Shown here: positions 12,789 through 25,041 of the stretch, one piece after another | How the letters are laid out: every line of letters starts with the position of its first letter | Numbering within the stretch: the first letter of the stretch is position 1 | From: Megalopta genalis | Taxonomy: Eukaryota; Arthropoda; Insecta; Hymenoptera; Halictidae | DNA: 64,000 nucleotides | Direction of reading: 5' to 3' | NCBI RefSeq assembly: GCF_051020955.1 | Contig: NC_135031.1 | Span: 1,919,501 to 1,983,500, forward strand | The notes under the pieces: model-generated | Seen by the model: the letters and a program-made list of their open reading frames with translations, nothing else | The model's database searches: none | Told to the model about the DNA's origin: nothing | Program-made: the position numbers and the translations under genes

Positions 12789-12967
12789 CAGAGTTGTGCA
12801 GAATTACAATCGAATTACTCAAGGAATTATGATTACAAAATAATTAAATTACATTAGAATTCAATCACATTGTAATTCGTAATTCGGATCGCCATTTAAT
12901 TAAATCACAATGTCATTCATAATTGCGAAATTGAATTACAACTTAATTGAATTGGTACAACTCTGAT
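12789..12967. mobile_element. Family 6 inverted-repeat element (AGAGTTG ends)
   Basis: The left end reads CAGAGTTGTGCAGAATTACA and the right end, on the other strand, CAGAGTTGTACCAATTCAAT. The inside is made of AATTACAA / TTGTAATT blocks. The ends resemble those of the ATTCGAAT-rich stretches at 19543, 34803 and 58215. No coding. Confidence 0.55.
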
Positions 12968-13082
12968 GTGTTGCTTTATGAAAATAGCAAAATTGAATTT
13001 GCTTAGAGATTTTGTTATTATTATAATTGTACGTGCTTGAATAAAGAAATGTATTCAATAGATTCCCGTGGCTGATACAATA

Positions 13083-13210
13083 ATTAGACTGTAGATTTTT
13101 ATGCAAAACAAAATAATGTAACAGTATTTTCAAAGTCTTTTAATATCTTCGCTGTTTTGTGTTTCGTCTATTCAATTTTCTTATAAATGTATAAAAATCA
13201 CATTCTGATC
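13083..13210 (+). mobile_element. Family 1 MITE, shortened copy
   Basis: The left end is AGACTGTAGATTTTTATGCA followed by AAACAAAATAATG. The right end region TTATAAATGTATAAAAATCA is the worn complement of the other terminus. It is shorter than the usual 200 bp. Confidence 0.5.
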
Positions 13211-14227
13211 ATAATAATGTTAGTAATCGTACGATTAAAAATGTAAAACCGGTGATCAGTCTTAATAGGAATTCGTAAAATTCAAGTTCTTCTTTGATAT
13301 TTTCGTTAGTGACTTTCAAAGCGAAGGATCTCGTACAAAGATACATAATATGCTCAGGACAACGTTATCCATGGATCTCGAAGGATCTACGAGTCTCAAT
13401 TGTTTCCGCCGATTAATGTTGTGGAAACTAAGTGCCTAGTTTAAGGTGTGTCGCGAAACTCCGTCTAGCGTTACAGAAAATGTTGCAAGGCTGCTATAAA
13501 GAGCGGCAATAATTACGCAAATTTCATGCAAATTAAAGAAGAGAAAATAACGGAGAATCTGTAATTTTCGGCCGAGATATTCTAAGTTCCAATTAACGAA
13601 TTGATAATGCAACAATAAATCGTAATGATTTGTGACGACGGGCCAACTGTTCTGGCCAAATCAATTACCATTTTTCGTGATTTATTCGGGAACGCTGACC
13701 GTTAACGCCTAACCGTTAACATTGCGATGCCGTGAAAAATTTGTAAACCGTTATTGAAACCTTGGTGAAATGTGATGTGGCACGTATTTTTCAATTCAGC
13801 AGTCGTCTACGACCGTTGTATATGATTTCGTGAGCTGTTATCGTTGGGTCTCGGTTGGAAACCACATTTTTCCCAGTGCCGCGAAAGCTGCTGAACAAAA
13901 CCTTACGAATCCGATGACCCAGATTACACAGCTACTTCACCGAGACTTTCGTGAGATATCGGCGCATAGGGGTAGTATCACGTCTCTCCGACTGAGAAAC
14001 GGCTGATGCATTCTTTTTCGCGGAGAGAAACTATACATATAGACACATACGAATCAACATCTGCTTGCCGAACATTCATTTGGACAATCTTTGAGGAAAA
14101 TTATCTGCACTGAAATTCATTCGGTATGTCGATCGAAATCCATTTTGAAATTAGTTTATCTAGTACAACGTATAAACTCTGGTCAAATATTAGCTGTATG
14201 CAAAAAGCATTAGTTGTCAGTTTTCAC
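13211..14227. other. Single-copy non-coding stretch, GC-moderate
   Basis: About 13330-14060 has moderate GC and no long frame. It carries no recognised repeat. Nothing further can be supported. Confidence 0.4.
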
Positions 14228-14358
14228 ATAGATAATATATAATATATAATAGATAATATAATATATATAATATATATAATATATAATAGATAATATAATA
14301 TATATAATATATATATATATAATATATATAATATATAGATAATATATAATATAAAAAA
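14228..14358. repeat. AT-only low-complexity tract
   Basis: The tract is built from ATATAATATATAATAGATAA-like steps, repeated irregularly. It is a TA-type microsatellite with interruptions and has no coding meaning. Confidence 0.8.
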
Positions 14359-14759
14359 ATGAGGTACATTTTACGGATGATTATTAGTGGTAATTATGAA
14401 TATAATAATTGAAATACATTCTTTAGTAATATAATGTAACTGAAAGATCACACAAAATATATAACTAAGTTGATACAAAACAAATTAAGTAATATTCGAA
14501 ACATTTTTCGTCATTTCGAATGATATTTTCAAGTTTTCGATTCCGAAAAATGGTGTTGGCTTTGTGCCAATGAGGTAATGAAACCATTTTCCTATTTCGG
14601 AAGTGAACGTCCTGCTGAATTCTCATTCGCCAAGAACCAAACAAATTGATCAACAGGCATGATTATAATATGTATACTATAATTATGTTTTTTTTATTAT
14701 ACATACACTGTAATACACTGTATTACACATACACTATGTATACACTTACGTATGTATAT

Positions 14760-15003
14760 ACTTAAAGATGTATGCGTTACTAAGTGATAAACTTAAATTG
14801 TAAGAATTAATGTATATTTGACAAAGACAGAAGCGGCCGCTAATAACTTTATTGTTAGTGCAACCTCTTTGAAATAAATCCAATATTATACATTGGAAAT
14901 CCAATGAAATAAATCCAATATTATATATTAAATTTCTGTTTGACTGATGCTTGTTGCAATTGCTGAAGATAATTATTATTTCGCACAAAGATACGCAGTT
15001 CAA
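14760..15003 (+). mobile_element. Family 1 MITE, diverged, with internal duplication
   Basis: The right end TTTCGCACAAAGATACGCAG is a recognisable family 1 terminus. The left end near 14763 is worn. Inside, GAAATAAATCCAATATTATA occurs twice (about 14870 and 14910), which shows a small internal duplication of about 40 bp. Confidence 0.45.
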
Positions 15004-16560
15004 TCATCATACGTGTACGGTTAATTTCAATTTACTTTTTTTTTATGTTCTACACCGTAAAGTAATCTAATGTAATATATTATTTATATTAATATTTTTA
15101 ATTATTATTATTAATTTTATATTAATATAAAATTGTAAAATTATGATGAATAATTGAATTGATATGAAAAGAATAAAAATCTACGTATTTTTGCGGGAGT
15201 GTTCTAGTAAAATTGACTGAAGTCATGATTTCCGGAACCTTGTATTTTTTATAAAACAACTTGGTAACGTATACCTTCAATGTACGATGGTTCTGGTGTT
15301 AATTGCGAGTCGCCAGTGTCAGTGGACTCGGTGTCTAAATAAAGCGACGGCTGCCCCAATGATCTTGACGGATCGATCGCGTTTGGTCATATCCAGTGCA
15401 CACCGGGATCGCACGGTGGCTTAGAATCGAGGCTTTTCCGGCTCGCTCGCATTAACATTGGACTCACGGCCGACCGAGTGAACTATCTTTCCAAGAGGAA
15501 AATCATCGCGACGAACCTTGACGATGCCTTCTAAAGCAATCGAGAAGCTCATGATTTATGCCTCGCATACCTGCGCCGTGCTCGTTCATCGCACGTTACA
15601 CGATGCCGAGATCCTTTTTCTTTTCAAATATCTATGACTGTAAAAAAGATACCATATGTTGAAACTAAAAAAAATCAAGTTAACGCGTTAATTGAGCTGT
15701 GGAATATTGGATTTATGTACTTATTAGAAAAAATTATGAAATACAAATTATTCAAGAAAGAAAGAAATATCTATGCGGTTTTCGTTTTTTGCAATCGATT
15801 ATTATCCAAAAAGATCGCAGTTCGATAATCAAAATCGATTTTCGAGTTTGATAAAAAAGAAAAAAACGTTAATCAGTGGGCGACAATCCTTTCGCTAAAA
15901 AGCTTAAAATTCATTTGAAAGATTTAAATACAATTAATGCATATTCATTTGAATTCCCCACGAGCAAAATTAATCGCGATAGCTTCGATTTTCAGTTAGT
16001 CGGTGGCTGACGAATTTTTATAAATTTGGTTTCCTATAATTAGTTACTTTGGAAAGCAAATGTTTGCATTATTTGAATCTGCGATTGTTACAGATACAAA
16101 AAAAAACGATGCTTGGAAGTTTATTTTTGTACCGATAATATATCTATAGAGGGATTAGTCTCAGAATGGAATTTACACCACACGGTCCAGAACATGGCTT
16201 TTATTCACCTGGTTCGCAGAGGATTAAATGAATTTAAGTTAAGCGACGTTTTACCGGAATTTATTGGGACTTCGTTTGACTTTTATCGTATAGCACGCGT
16301 ACAAATTAATCAACGTACTAAATAAATTTCCACAGAGGAGGCTTTATGTGTTGATCCCTTACGTGTACTTTTATCAAATTAGTAAATGGCAACTTTATTT
16401 TGCAGCATTCGGAAAGTTCTTAGAATTATTTATAATTCCGTTTATCAGTTTTTATCAACATATTTCGTAAGGTACTCCTTCCAGCCGCATTAGATTAGAC
16501 CTTAATCATGTGAAAATAGATAGTCAAATAACACTTTTTATGCTCTTGGTCGAAATGATA
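15004..16560. other. Non-coding stretch with a GC-rich patch
   Basis: The patch at about 15290-15620 is GC-rich with short frames only. It might be regulatory or conserved, but no motif is diagnostic. The flanks are AT-rich. Confidence 0.4.
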
Positions 16561-16565
16561 AGTAG

Positions 16566-16800
16566 TGTTGCGTCCAGAGACAAGGGCCATAAGAAGGTCC
16601 CACCATTGGGGAAACCCTCTCAGGCCCCAACAAGGGTCAAGGCAGACACCCCTCTCCAAGGGGTGATTCGTGCCTTGACCAATAATAAACAATCTACCCC
16701 CATCCACGGTGCTCTTCCACGACTTTCCAGCGTTGGAAGAGCATTCTTCCACCAGCGCTCGCAGAGAGTGCAACACAAAAAATAAAGTTCTCTAAGACTA
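16566..16800 (+). other. GC-rich, hairpin-rich insert; possible solo LTR
   Basis: This segment differs sharply from the AT-rich DNA around it. It holds a nested hairpin at 16635-16680: GGTCAAGGCA pairs with TGCCTTGACC, and inside it CACCCC pairs with GGGGTG. A second perfect 10-bp hairpin lies at 16710-16743 (TGCTCTTCCA with TGGAAGAGCA). A TGTTG at 16566 and an AATAAA at 16781 would suit a long terminal repeat of a retrotransposon, but the right border and any target duplication could not be defined. It could also be a structured RNA or an unknown MITE. Open frames on both strands here are judged to be side effects of composition. Confidence 0.35.
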
Positions 16801-17329
16801 CTAGAGACCCTTCCACGTCATTAGTTTGCCGTAGGAAGCGCGAATCGAGCGTACAATAGTTCGGTCGCGCATGTACGTTAGGCGACTAACCGAACGTACG
16901 GACAAAACAAGTAGTAATCAGCATAAATTTGAATGTGTCAATGAATATTTAAATAGCATATTCTTCTTTCAGTGCTTTATACTTTATAATAAATATGCAT
17001 TGGAGGGCGTGCGTTTCATTCGACTGGTTTTAATCGGAAAATGATTGAATTGTTGAGTAATTGCGAAAACCATAGCACATTCTCGCTCGGCGTGCTTAAT
17101 TCTTGTGCATCGAGGTGGGATAATATAACAGAAGTAATTTGAATGTCATGATGACCGATGACATGCATATGAAACCCATGCAGTGTGCACAACCTTCATG
17201 AATACACATAATCTTATGATACAAATTCAAGGTGAAGGTAGCGTGCCAATTCAATGACTGCGAATATTCTGTTGGGAACAATTATTAACGTGTTGTATAT
17301 TCTACTATATCTTACATTTAGTTTGTCAG

Positions 17330-17552
17330 TATTTATCGTATTTTATGTATTTGTATCATATTTTATATATTTTATCATATTTTATACATTTTATCATATT
17401 TTATATATTTTATCATATTTTACATATATTATCATATTTTACATATATTATCATATTTTACATATATTATCATATTTTATATATTTTATCATATTTTACA
17501 TATATTATAATATTTTATCATATTTTATATATATTATATTTTATACATATAT
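17330..17552 (+). repeat. Low-complexity tandem tract, TATTTTATCA units
   Basis: Units of about 20 bp such as CATATTTTATATATTTTAT repeat across the tract. They create a 100-codon frame rich in Ile, Tyr, Phe and His, which is an artefact. A shorter piece of the same kind lies at about 18110-18185. Confidence 0.8.
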
Positions 17553-17559
17553 TTGAGGA

Positions 17560-19540
17560 GGTTTAGTTACAGGAGTTCGTGAATGATTTTCAATGTTCTT
17601 CTATGTACACCAAATACTTTATTTTTCTAAGAATTTCGCACTCGATCGAGTCAGCAGTAAGAGTCCTTATATTTTTTTTCTCGTACTCGCAGGAAAAGCC
17701 GACGAAGCGCTGAACGCAACAATTTTCTCTAATCGGTCAGTGCTAAGTACCTTGCTCTGTTCTTTTCTGAAAATTTGGTCGCGACTACGAATTTTGATCG
17801 CGTAACGAGATTTTCTTCAGGCCTGCTCGGCGCGTAACGTAGTCGGTTGCGGATCGGTTGTGGCCCAGCTGCGGTTCGTCGGCCGCGGAGCCCTTTGGAA
17901 ATTCCGGAGTTTATGATACCAGCCTTTGCTATTGAGACCGCAAACGAAAGATTCTACAGAATGAAAAACATGCTTTGTCTACGATATTAATGGCACGCGT
18001 TGGAACGGGTTCCTCAAAAATAGCTTCGCTGTTGCTCGTATCATAAACTGTATGGCGAACATCTGTGGGGCAATCGTCCATCATGGCATGTACCGATGGC
18101 TGCTACATATTTTATTATAGTTTATATATTTGATCATATTTTATCACATTTTATCTTATTTCATACGTTTTATATATTTTATACTTAACGTGTGATTAAA
18201 TTACACATGAACTTTTCAAGTACATTTAAGTTAACTTAGAGCAGTAAAAGTGAGAGGAAATAAATTAACTATACTAATATGTGCACTTAAGATTGTAAAT
18301 TCTACTGTAATAACAGAATCATTTGCAGATCTACGATATCTTTGGTATAACATCGAAACAGATAAAACTTGATTTTTTTGCTATTGACCCCAGTGAATTT
18401 TGAAGTACTTTGTTTAGAACAATGTTTCCCAATTTCGATGCCCCTCAACCCACAATAGTAAACCAAGTTGTGAAATAGTTTAACACTGAAATATGTGCTT
18501 GAAATAAAAAGGGCGCGTACGTAAAACTGTTTTTAATTTCATATTTTTTAATGTTTCAAGTTACAGAAAATAATATTCCACATCGAAGTCTCCAAAACTT
18601 CTCCAGTTGCCAAAAATATTAATACGCCAATATTGTAGTCATCTTCTGAAATACTTCTGTTAACAAAGATTCTTCGTGTCGTGTGAAAGATAACGTAGAT
18701 ATGCGAGCGCTAACTTTTACCGAGGTCGAAAAATTCTCACTGGTTAGAAATTCCAAAACTATGCCGATTGCATCGAGTTCCAGCAATTCCCAGATAAGGT
18801 AATATGCTTTTGAATCGCTTCGGTTAACCTCGGCCACCATCGAGATGATCGTCATCGTAAACTACGCAACGAGAGAGTCTCGGAATCATTAACGATCGGC
18901 AGCCGCAGCTTTGTATTCCACCTTGGTTACGTCTCCAATCGAGCACGCCGCCTAATAATATGCATTCATTGCTTTTTAATGGGCTTCCATTAAACCTGAG
19001 AGCACAGCGTAATTCTTCGGGTATTGCGGCGGTTGGGCAAAAAGATCGTTTCTCACCTCGTAACTTCGCGTTCGTCAGGATTAACCAAAAAACGTTCTAG
19101 CAGAAATTCGCAACAGACCCTCGCCAGGTAGCATCAACGTTGTCTCTTTGCGTCGCATTCCATGTAATTTCATGGTACAAGCACGAAAGTTGCATTCTGC
19201 ACTCGAGAACGTCTGGGTCGTGGGACCGAATTATTAAAGATAATTACACCGGGCACTATCTTCCGTCGAAAGCTTTTCTGCAGTGATCCTGAAGAACAGC
19301 GAAGCCGCAGCTTGCTCCCTCGTATTGGTCTATGATCACGCATTTACCCCACGCGGAACCCCATGCGCATACATAGACGATCCCCTGTAATTTTCCCTCG
19401 AAAGTAGCTTCTCGAGGTAGATTACCGTCACAATTAAGGGGACATTTTCTGATTACCCTCATTACGATGTACATCCGAAATATCTGCACGAAAGGAAGCT
19501 CGTCTTTTGCACAGTCGTATACTTTCGCGAAAATTCATGT
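17560..19540. other. Non-coding stretch with GC-rich patches
   Basis: GC-richer patches at about 17640-18060 and 18700-19500 contain only short frames and no domain. Nothing can be named. Confidence 0.4.
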
Positions 19541-19542
19541 CG

Positions 19543-19890
19543 GAGTTGGACATTATTCGAATTGTTTCGATTAAATGTTTATCTGACATTATTATCTAAG
19601 ATATTATTTGTCATAAATTATTCTTTCTACTTATTCTTGAAAATCTCTGTTCCGATAATTTATTCGAATAATTCTTTGCAAAAATAATATCACAGTCAAC
19701 AATTATTCGCATTATCACTCGAATAATTATACAATCTCTGTTCAAATTAAGAATTACTCGAATAGATAGAGTAATTCGTGACGAATAATGAACATTTGGA
19801 ATAAAATATTCGGCTAAAATTTATTCATTCCGATAATTATCTTAGATAAATATTTATTCGAATAATTTTTCGTTCTTTTACGTAATTCCT
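19543..19890. mobile_element. Family 6 element with ATTCGAATAA repeats
   Basis: The stretch begins GAGTTGGACATTATTCGAAT and carries at least eight copies of TTCGAATAA-like words in both orientations. An inner inverted pair, TTTATCTGACATTATTATCT versus AATTATCTTAGATAAATA, suggests a foldback. Similar stretches occur at 25330, 34803 and 57960. Confidence 0.5.
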
Positions 19891-21284
19891 TGGATAATTT
19901 CTAATTTTTCTATTTTGTTTCATGTCGAACAGGAAATTTTCAAATGATGTAAAAGACGAGGAGAGGGTTAGGTTTAACGATATAGCACAAGTTAAAAATA
20001 TATTTAACTAATTTTTGCATACGTTCATGACCATCATTTAACGATGAACGTTTACCGAGCACATAAATAGCGAATAATATAAAATTTGTTCCACTTTCTT
20101 TCATTGTTATTAAGAGGACGCAGTTCGGTACACTTGTTAAGTTTACTTTAATTTATTTAAAACTGCGTGTCCATTTGTATACTAACATGAAGAACATAGA
20201 CGTTCCGGTAATGGAACGGTTACTTAATTACAGTGTTAGAGCAGACACTGCAAGCCAGAATTAACACGTTTATTGCCACGCTAGTGCTCGTAAAAGTCAC
20301 ACAAAACCGGAACAACTTACTTCATAATACAAGAATAGAAAAGACAAAGTTCATGACGTCCAGTACTCGCATGGAATCAGCTTTGAGCTCATTTCAATAT
20401 GAGTCTATTGGGTTAAATAACCTTTTCAATGTGTCGTACGTGCATACGTAGTACGGGTGAGAGCCATATTGTTTAATTGATGGTATTTATGAAGTATTTG
20501 ATCTGTTGTTATGATGTATACAATTTATAACATGAACATTAGTACTTGTTGAGTTTTTATTTAAAATTAGGTAATTATAAAGAAGTGTAAAAGTTTATTA
20601 TAATGCTTTAACACACGCCAATCGTATGAAGCCAGAACGAACAAAGACATAAAATAATCAAGATAAAATAAATAAGAATATATATAAATTATTAATAAAT
20701 AAGAATTAAAATAAATAAGAATAAAGATAAAATTCATATTCTCTCGAAACAGATGTTCAAATAATACGAATTTAATAGAAAGCTGTGAGAATGATACAAA
20801 AAGAAGATATTTCTTCTACTTTCTTATTTTAGTCAACACTTGCAGGATTAATCGAATTGTAGAATTATAGGAGTCACATAATTATCGGAATGAAAATTAT
20901 GAAAACGAATTTGATAGACTCGAATAAATAACGTAACGTGAAAGAGACTACCAACAGAAAAAATTAGTGATCGAAACTTCAAATATCTTGAAATTGGAAA
21001 CATATGACACGCGGTCGTTTTTTCTTTCATCCACAAAAATATTAACATAATAATTCATTCATATTTGCAGTATATATAGAAAATATTAATCACTTCGTAA
21101 CTACCGACAATTTAGTGATTCTATGACCCACTTGCGTTATTCAACGACCATTACTTGCACACAGTCAGCACCGAGGTAATTTAACGTTAGGTTTACGGGT
21201 TTAACTTGTATAATTTACTATTTTTGAGCTCGTGAAGCTATATTTATGAGGAATTTATGCCATAAATTTATTACCCGGAGTATA
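19891..21284. other. AT-rich non-coding stretch
   Basis: No gene. A low-complexity AATAAATAAGAATA tract lies at about 20640-20735. Confidence 0.5.
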
Positions 21285-21655
21285 CAGTGGCCCACAAAAG
21301 TGTTCATACATCTTTTAAGACGCGATAACATTTTTTGAAACTGAACTAAATAACTTGAACTTTTTTAGGTGATAGAGGAACTAGTCTACTAGACAATGAC
21401 TAGAATGCAGGCATTGAAAGATTTAAAAAACTGTAGATTTTTTTATAGCTTTTTGTCAAAAGTGTCAAAAATTGTGACGAATAATATTTTTTAAATTTTC
21501 ATTATATGAAAAAGTCCAGATGAAAAAGCTAAAAAACGGGAGTTTTCTATTTTTTGTCATTGTTATCATCTAAAAACAAAATTCAAGTCATTTAGTACAA
21601 TTTTAAAAAAGTTATTACATTTTAGAACGTGTATGAACACTTTTGTGGGCCACTG
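21285..21655. mobile_element. Family 4 Tc1/mariner-like MITE, complete
   Basis: The ends are CAGTGGCCCACAAAAGTG and its exact complement CACTTTTGTGGGCCACTG, and the inverted match continues inwards past a TTCATACA block. Ends of the CAGTG type and insertion at TA are typical of the Tc1/mariner superfamily. The 371 bp contain no transposase, so the copy depends on an enzyme made elsewhere. A conserved internal block, AACTAGTCTACTAGACAATG, recurs in the copies at 43685 and 55800. Confidence 0.8.
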
Positions 21656-22720
21656 TGTGTATACATGTTCATATACATGAAAAAAATTGTGCTTATCAAT
21701 CAATGACAGCATCAATGACTTTAAAAATTCCGACAAAAATAACCTTGAATAGAAACTATTTTTTGCATTCTATCAGTCTCTCGATACCAGCCAAATTCTA
21801 TATAAGTTAATTTTCTATAATTCTATAATTTCTATAATTCTTGGCTGATTTATCTAGTATATGTATTAAAATAGCTAAAATTTTCACAGAAATTTGTGAA
21901 GCTCGAATTAGTCCCCATGATTTTTCAGCCCATTTCGATGGTTTAATAATTGTTAAAATTTAAAAACAAATTGATTTTCGATAGAAAAACAAGGTCATCA
22001 TTATATTTTTAAATGAAACTAAGTAATTTTAATTTTATAGTATTGTAAGCGCCGTCGAGACAAATTCAACATTCTGCTACATGATGAAATTCAGATGATA
22101 CTAAAGGAAAAATTGTCATGAATCGATTGTCATAATATTTGGTTTTATATAATTTTTTCTTTTGCTTTATGTGCAAAGGTTAGGACGCGGGGCTGCAAAA
22201 TCGTGGGGACTAATTTGTGACTCACCCTGTATATAATTCTGTTTTTCTGTTCTGTATTTAACAGCACGTTTCGTGCTGAGCTCTTTTTGCTCGATTTTTC
22301 TCTCAGACCGTTTGATTTTTCGACCAAAGATTGATACATCCTTTGTCCTATACCGCTTTTGTGTAATGTCTCATTCTTCTGGTGGACACATATTCATCAG
22401 TCTTAAACGTATTATAACGTGCATCTACACGGAACTTGTTAAAGGATCGAAGTCGCGTCGACATCTTGGTAATTAGCGACACGTCCTATTGGGAAATATT
22501 ATCGTTACTCTTATAAAGCAATCTGAGACTTTTAGAGCAGCTTTTAGCGCCCCGTAAACCAAGCCTCGTGTAAGACCCAATTGGGTCGAATCGCGCGGCG
22601 GAAAGTTCGTCGCGCGTTCGAAAAGAAGAAAAGATTGACTTTTCACGGGATCCCGTGAAACGTCCGAGCTTTTGGTATCCATTCACCAGCGGTAATCGCA
22701 GCTGCGGCACACGGGGCTGA
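21656..22720. other. AT-rich stretch grading into GC-rich DNA
   Basis: An isolated end-like word, CACCCTGTATATAA, lies at about 22224 and may be the trace of a family 3 element. From about 22470 GC content rises towards the island described next. No gene is supported. Confidence 0.4.
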
Positions 22721-23498
22721 TTTTATGTGAATCAGAATGATTCGTCCGCCCCCTCCCCATCCCCCTTCTCTCTATTCCGTCGACCTAACGATCCCAGTTT
22801 GTACGAGTGCACGGGCTGAGGCACCGCCAGCTGACTCACGCAGCCACCACGAGCCGTCGTCGTCTCACCACGCTCTCTCTCTCCCGAGAGAATGAAGCCA
22901 CGTTTCGCCTCTAGTCTCGTTCCAAACTCGGAACACATCTGTTATTCGCGGTCAGTTCCGTTCTCTGGCGGCTCGATCGCCGCCGATCGACGCGCCGCGA
23001 TCCGGCACCACCCCCGCGATCTTCTCGACGGATTCGAAAACGACGGTACCACTCTGATCGATCCGAAAATCGAGCCAGAAAATTACCGAGCGAACTCGCG
23101 CCTCCGCGAAACTACTCTGCCGTTCGTTGTGCTCGGATAACGCGACAACTGCGAGGAGATCTACACCAACGGAAGATGATCTACGCGCGGGCTACCGCGA
23201 AGATCAACGGAGCAGAAGCGAACCGAATTCTCGTCCAAGTTTATCGCTTTGATCGCGTTTCGGTTCGGTTCGATTGTTCCCCGACATTTCGTGCGGTGCT
23301 ACGAAATATGTGATTTGGTGGAACGTTGAAGTTTCGGCTACCGAACTTCGCGCGAACTTGCTTCGATTGATCAGCCCTGCGCAGTGCGCGGTGCGGCAAA
23401 GTGGAAAAACAATGTGCTACGCTGCTTTTATTGTTCTTCGTGCTTCGCGTCGAATGTTCGTGCGTTCGTGAATGAATTGTCCTCGTACGGCAGTTGCT
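22720..23498 (+). promoter_or_regulatory. Promoter-like GC island and possible non-coding first exon
   Basis: This is the strongest GC/CpG peak of the window. An arthropod initiator-type word, TCAGT, lies at 22952-22956, within GCGGTCAGTTCC. No TATA box precedes it. The island ends at a good splice donor, GTGAGTTG, at 23499. If transcription starts near 22954, about 545 nt of leader would splice to the next acceptor, plausibly the one before the ATG at 25042. Frames inside (for example 22892-23140) lack recognisable content. The call rests on composition plus two short motifs, so it is moderate at best. Confidence 0.4.
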
Positions 23499-23867
23499 GT
23501 GAGTTGATCGGATGTGCAGATGCAATCCCTGGCCACTGAATTTGAATCATTTCCTCATGATTTTGTCGAAATCATTTGTTAAACATTGCGATGATCCATT
23601 GCGCGTTTTATTCGTCTGTATTAAAAAAATTAGTTCGTGGAACATGAAACGATCGATTATCTTCGGTTATCTTCGGAGAAGTATAAAAGAGAAATGAATT
23701 TGTATATTGCAAATTGTATGTATATTGCAACTGCTATAGAAAATTTTGTAGGAAGATTTTGATAGAATAATCGGTTTAGCCACGCGCAGAGAAGTGACTC
23801 GAACACGATCCAGATGTTCTCAGTGACATTCAAAGAAGAACACCCGGCACACAGAATTAAACCAGTA

Positions 23868-24065
23868 GTATTGAATTAGATGCATTTACGATCGAAATGA
23901 GTTGGTGCATTTTCTAACGTTGATAAGATTAAAAGCAATCAAGAATATAAATATGTTAGATGAATTTATTAGAATAATTGAAGAACGAAAGGCATTTCTA
24001 TTTTGATTACTATTTCTCGAAATCGATGCTGAAAATTACCATTTTGCAGAAAGATCCGCAGTGTA
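23868..24065 (+). mobile_element. Family 1 MITE copy
   Basis: The right end reads TTTTGCAGAAAGATCCGCAG, a good match to the family terminus. The left end is worn but keeps TAGATGCATTTACGATCGAA. The length of about 198 bp equals the reference copy at 10000. Confidence 0.6.
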
Positions 24066-24365
24066 GCGTGACGTATTGATAAATTGAAATTATCATTACA
24101 ATGTATAATGAAAATCAATTATATACAATGAATATCAATTCGTACATTTACCTGTTCGTCAGATTTTATTTAATAAATAAACATTGAATCGTATCCATTC
24201 CTGATAAAAATGAATTGCAATATGAAACTGTAGAAAACTGAAAATAATAGTAGAATATCACTGTTTGAAACAGTGACTTGTTGAAATAATTAAAGAACGA
24301 TTGAAGTGTTCATCCGTTCGATATTCCTTGCACTTGATGCAGAAAACTCGTGTTGCATTTTTGAC

Positions 24366-24780
24366 ATCCGAACGCTCATAGACAATTCGTTATTAAGAAC
24401 TAGAAAAGTGAGACGTTCCCAATGCACGAACGCCCATAGACAATTTACAATTTACGATGCAGATTTAGAGCTAGCAAAATGAAACGTTCGTAATACGCGG
24501 ACACAGTGACAATTTGCCATTAATAACTCGGATTTAGAAGTAGAAAAATAGAACGTTTTCAATATGTGAATACCCGTAGACAATGTGCCATTTGTAACAT
24601 AGATTCAGAGCTAATGATATTAAACATTTTTGATATACGAACACCTATAGATAGTGTGCCATTTCTGACACAGATTCAGAGTTAGCAATGTGAAACGTTT
24701 TCAATGCATGAACACCAATAAAAAATTTGCCATTTATGATACAGATTTAAAGCAAAAAATATGAAACGTTTTCAATGGTC
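24366..24780. repeat. Diverged tandem repeat, unit about 70 bp, six copies
   Basis: Units begin near 24369, 24427, 24498, 24568, 24638 and 24709, that is at steps of 58, 71, 70, 70 and 71 bp. Each carries a CGAACACCCATAGACAAT-like start, a TTGCCATTTATGACACAG-like middle and a GAAACGTTTTCAAT-like end. The even spacing with diverged sequence shows an old minisatellite. It lies just upstream of candidate exon B. Confidence 0.75.
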
Positions 24781-24835
24781 AGGGGGTTTCTGTACAATTC
24801 GAACCGCAGTAGTTGAAACATCTGAATCCTTGCAG

Positions 24836-25041
24836 CGCCCGGCGAACCTTGCAGTGTATCCTTTACGAGAGTAGTGTTACGAGGGACTAAATGGTTCAAA
24901 GTGTTCGTGGATATCAGTGTCCAAGCGAGACTCGGCCGGCTAGAAGTTCCGGGATCTCGATGCTCCTGCGGAGGTATAAATCGTATATTGTGCAGTGGTA
25001 TTTCTGGTGACGTTATTGTCTGAGAGACAGCGATTTCCAGG
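24836..25041 (+). other. Candidate 5' UTR part of exon B
   Basis: GC content jumps at about 24830, just after a possible acceptor, CTGAATCCTTGCAG, ending at 24835. Other acceptor-like AGs lie at 25030 and 25040. If the exon starts at 24836, the in-frame TGA at 25021-25023 makes the ATG at 25042 the natural start. Confidence 0.35.

Noticed and set aside
16495..16785. Opposing 91- and 93-codon ORFs
   Set aside because: They coincide with the GC-rich hairpin-bearing insert, and neither shows a domain.
17254..17556. 100-codon ORF that looks like a membrane protein
   Set aside because: It is read from a TATTTTATCA low-complexity tract, so the Ile/Tyr/Phe/His composition is an artefact.
24366..24780. 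Regular array that could suggest CRISPR
   Set aside because: Units are diverged, with no constant repeat and unique spacer design. The window is eukaryotic in character and has no cas genes.
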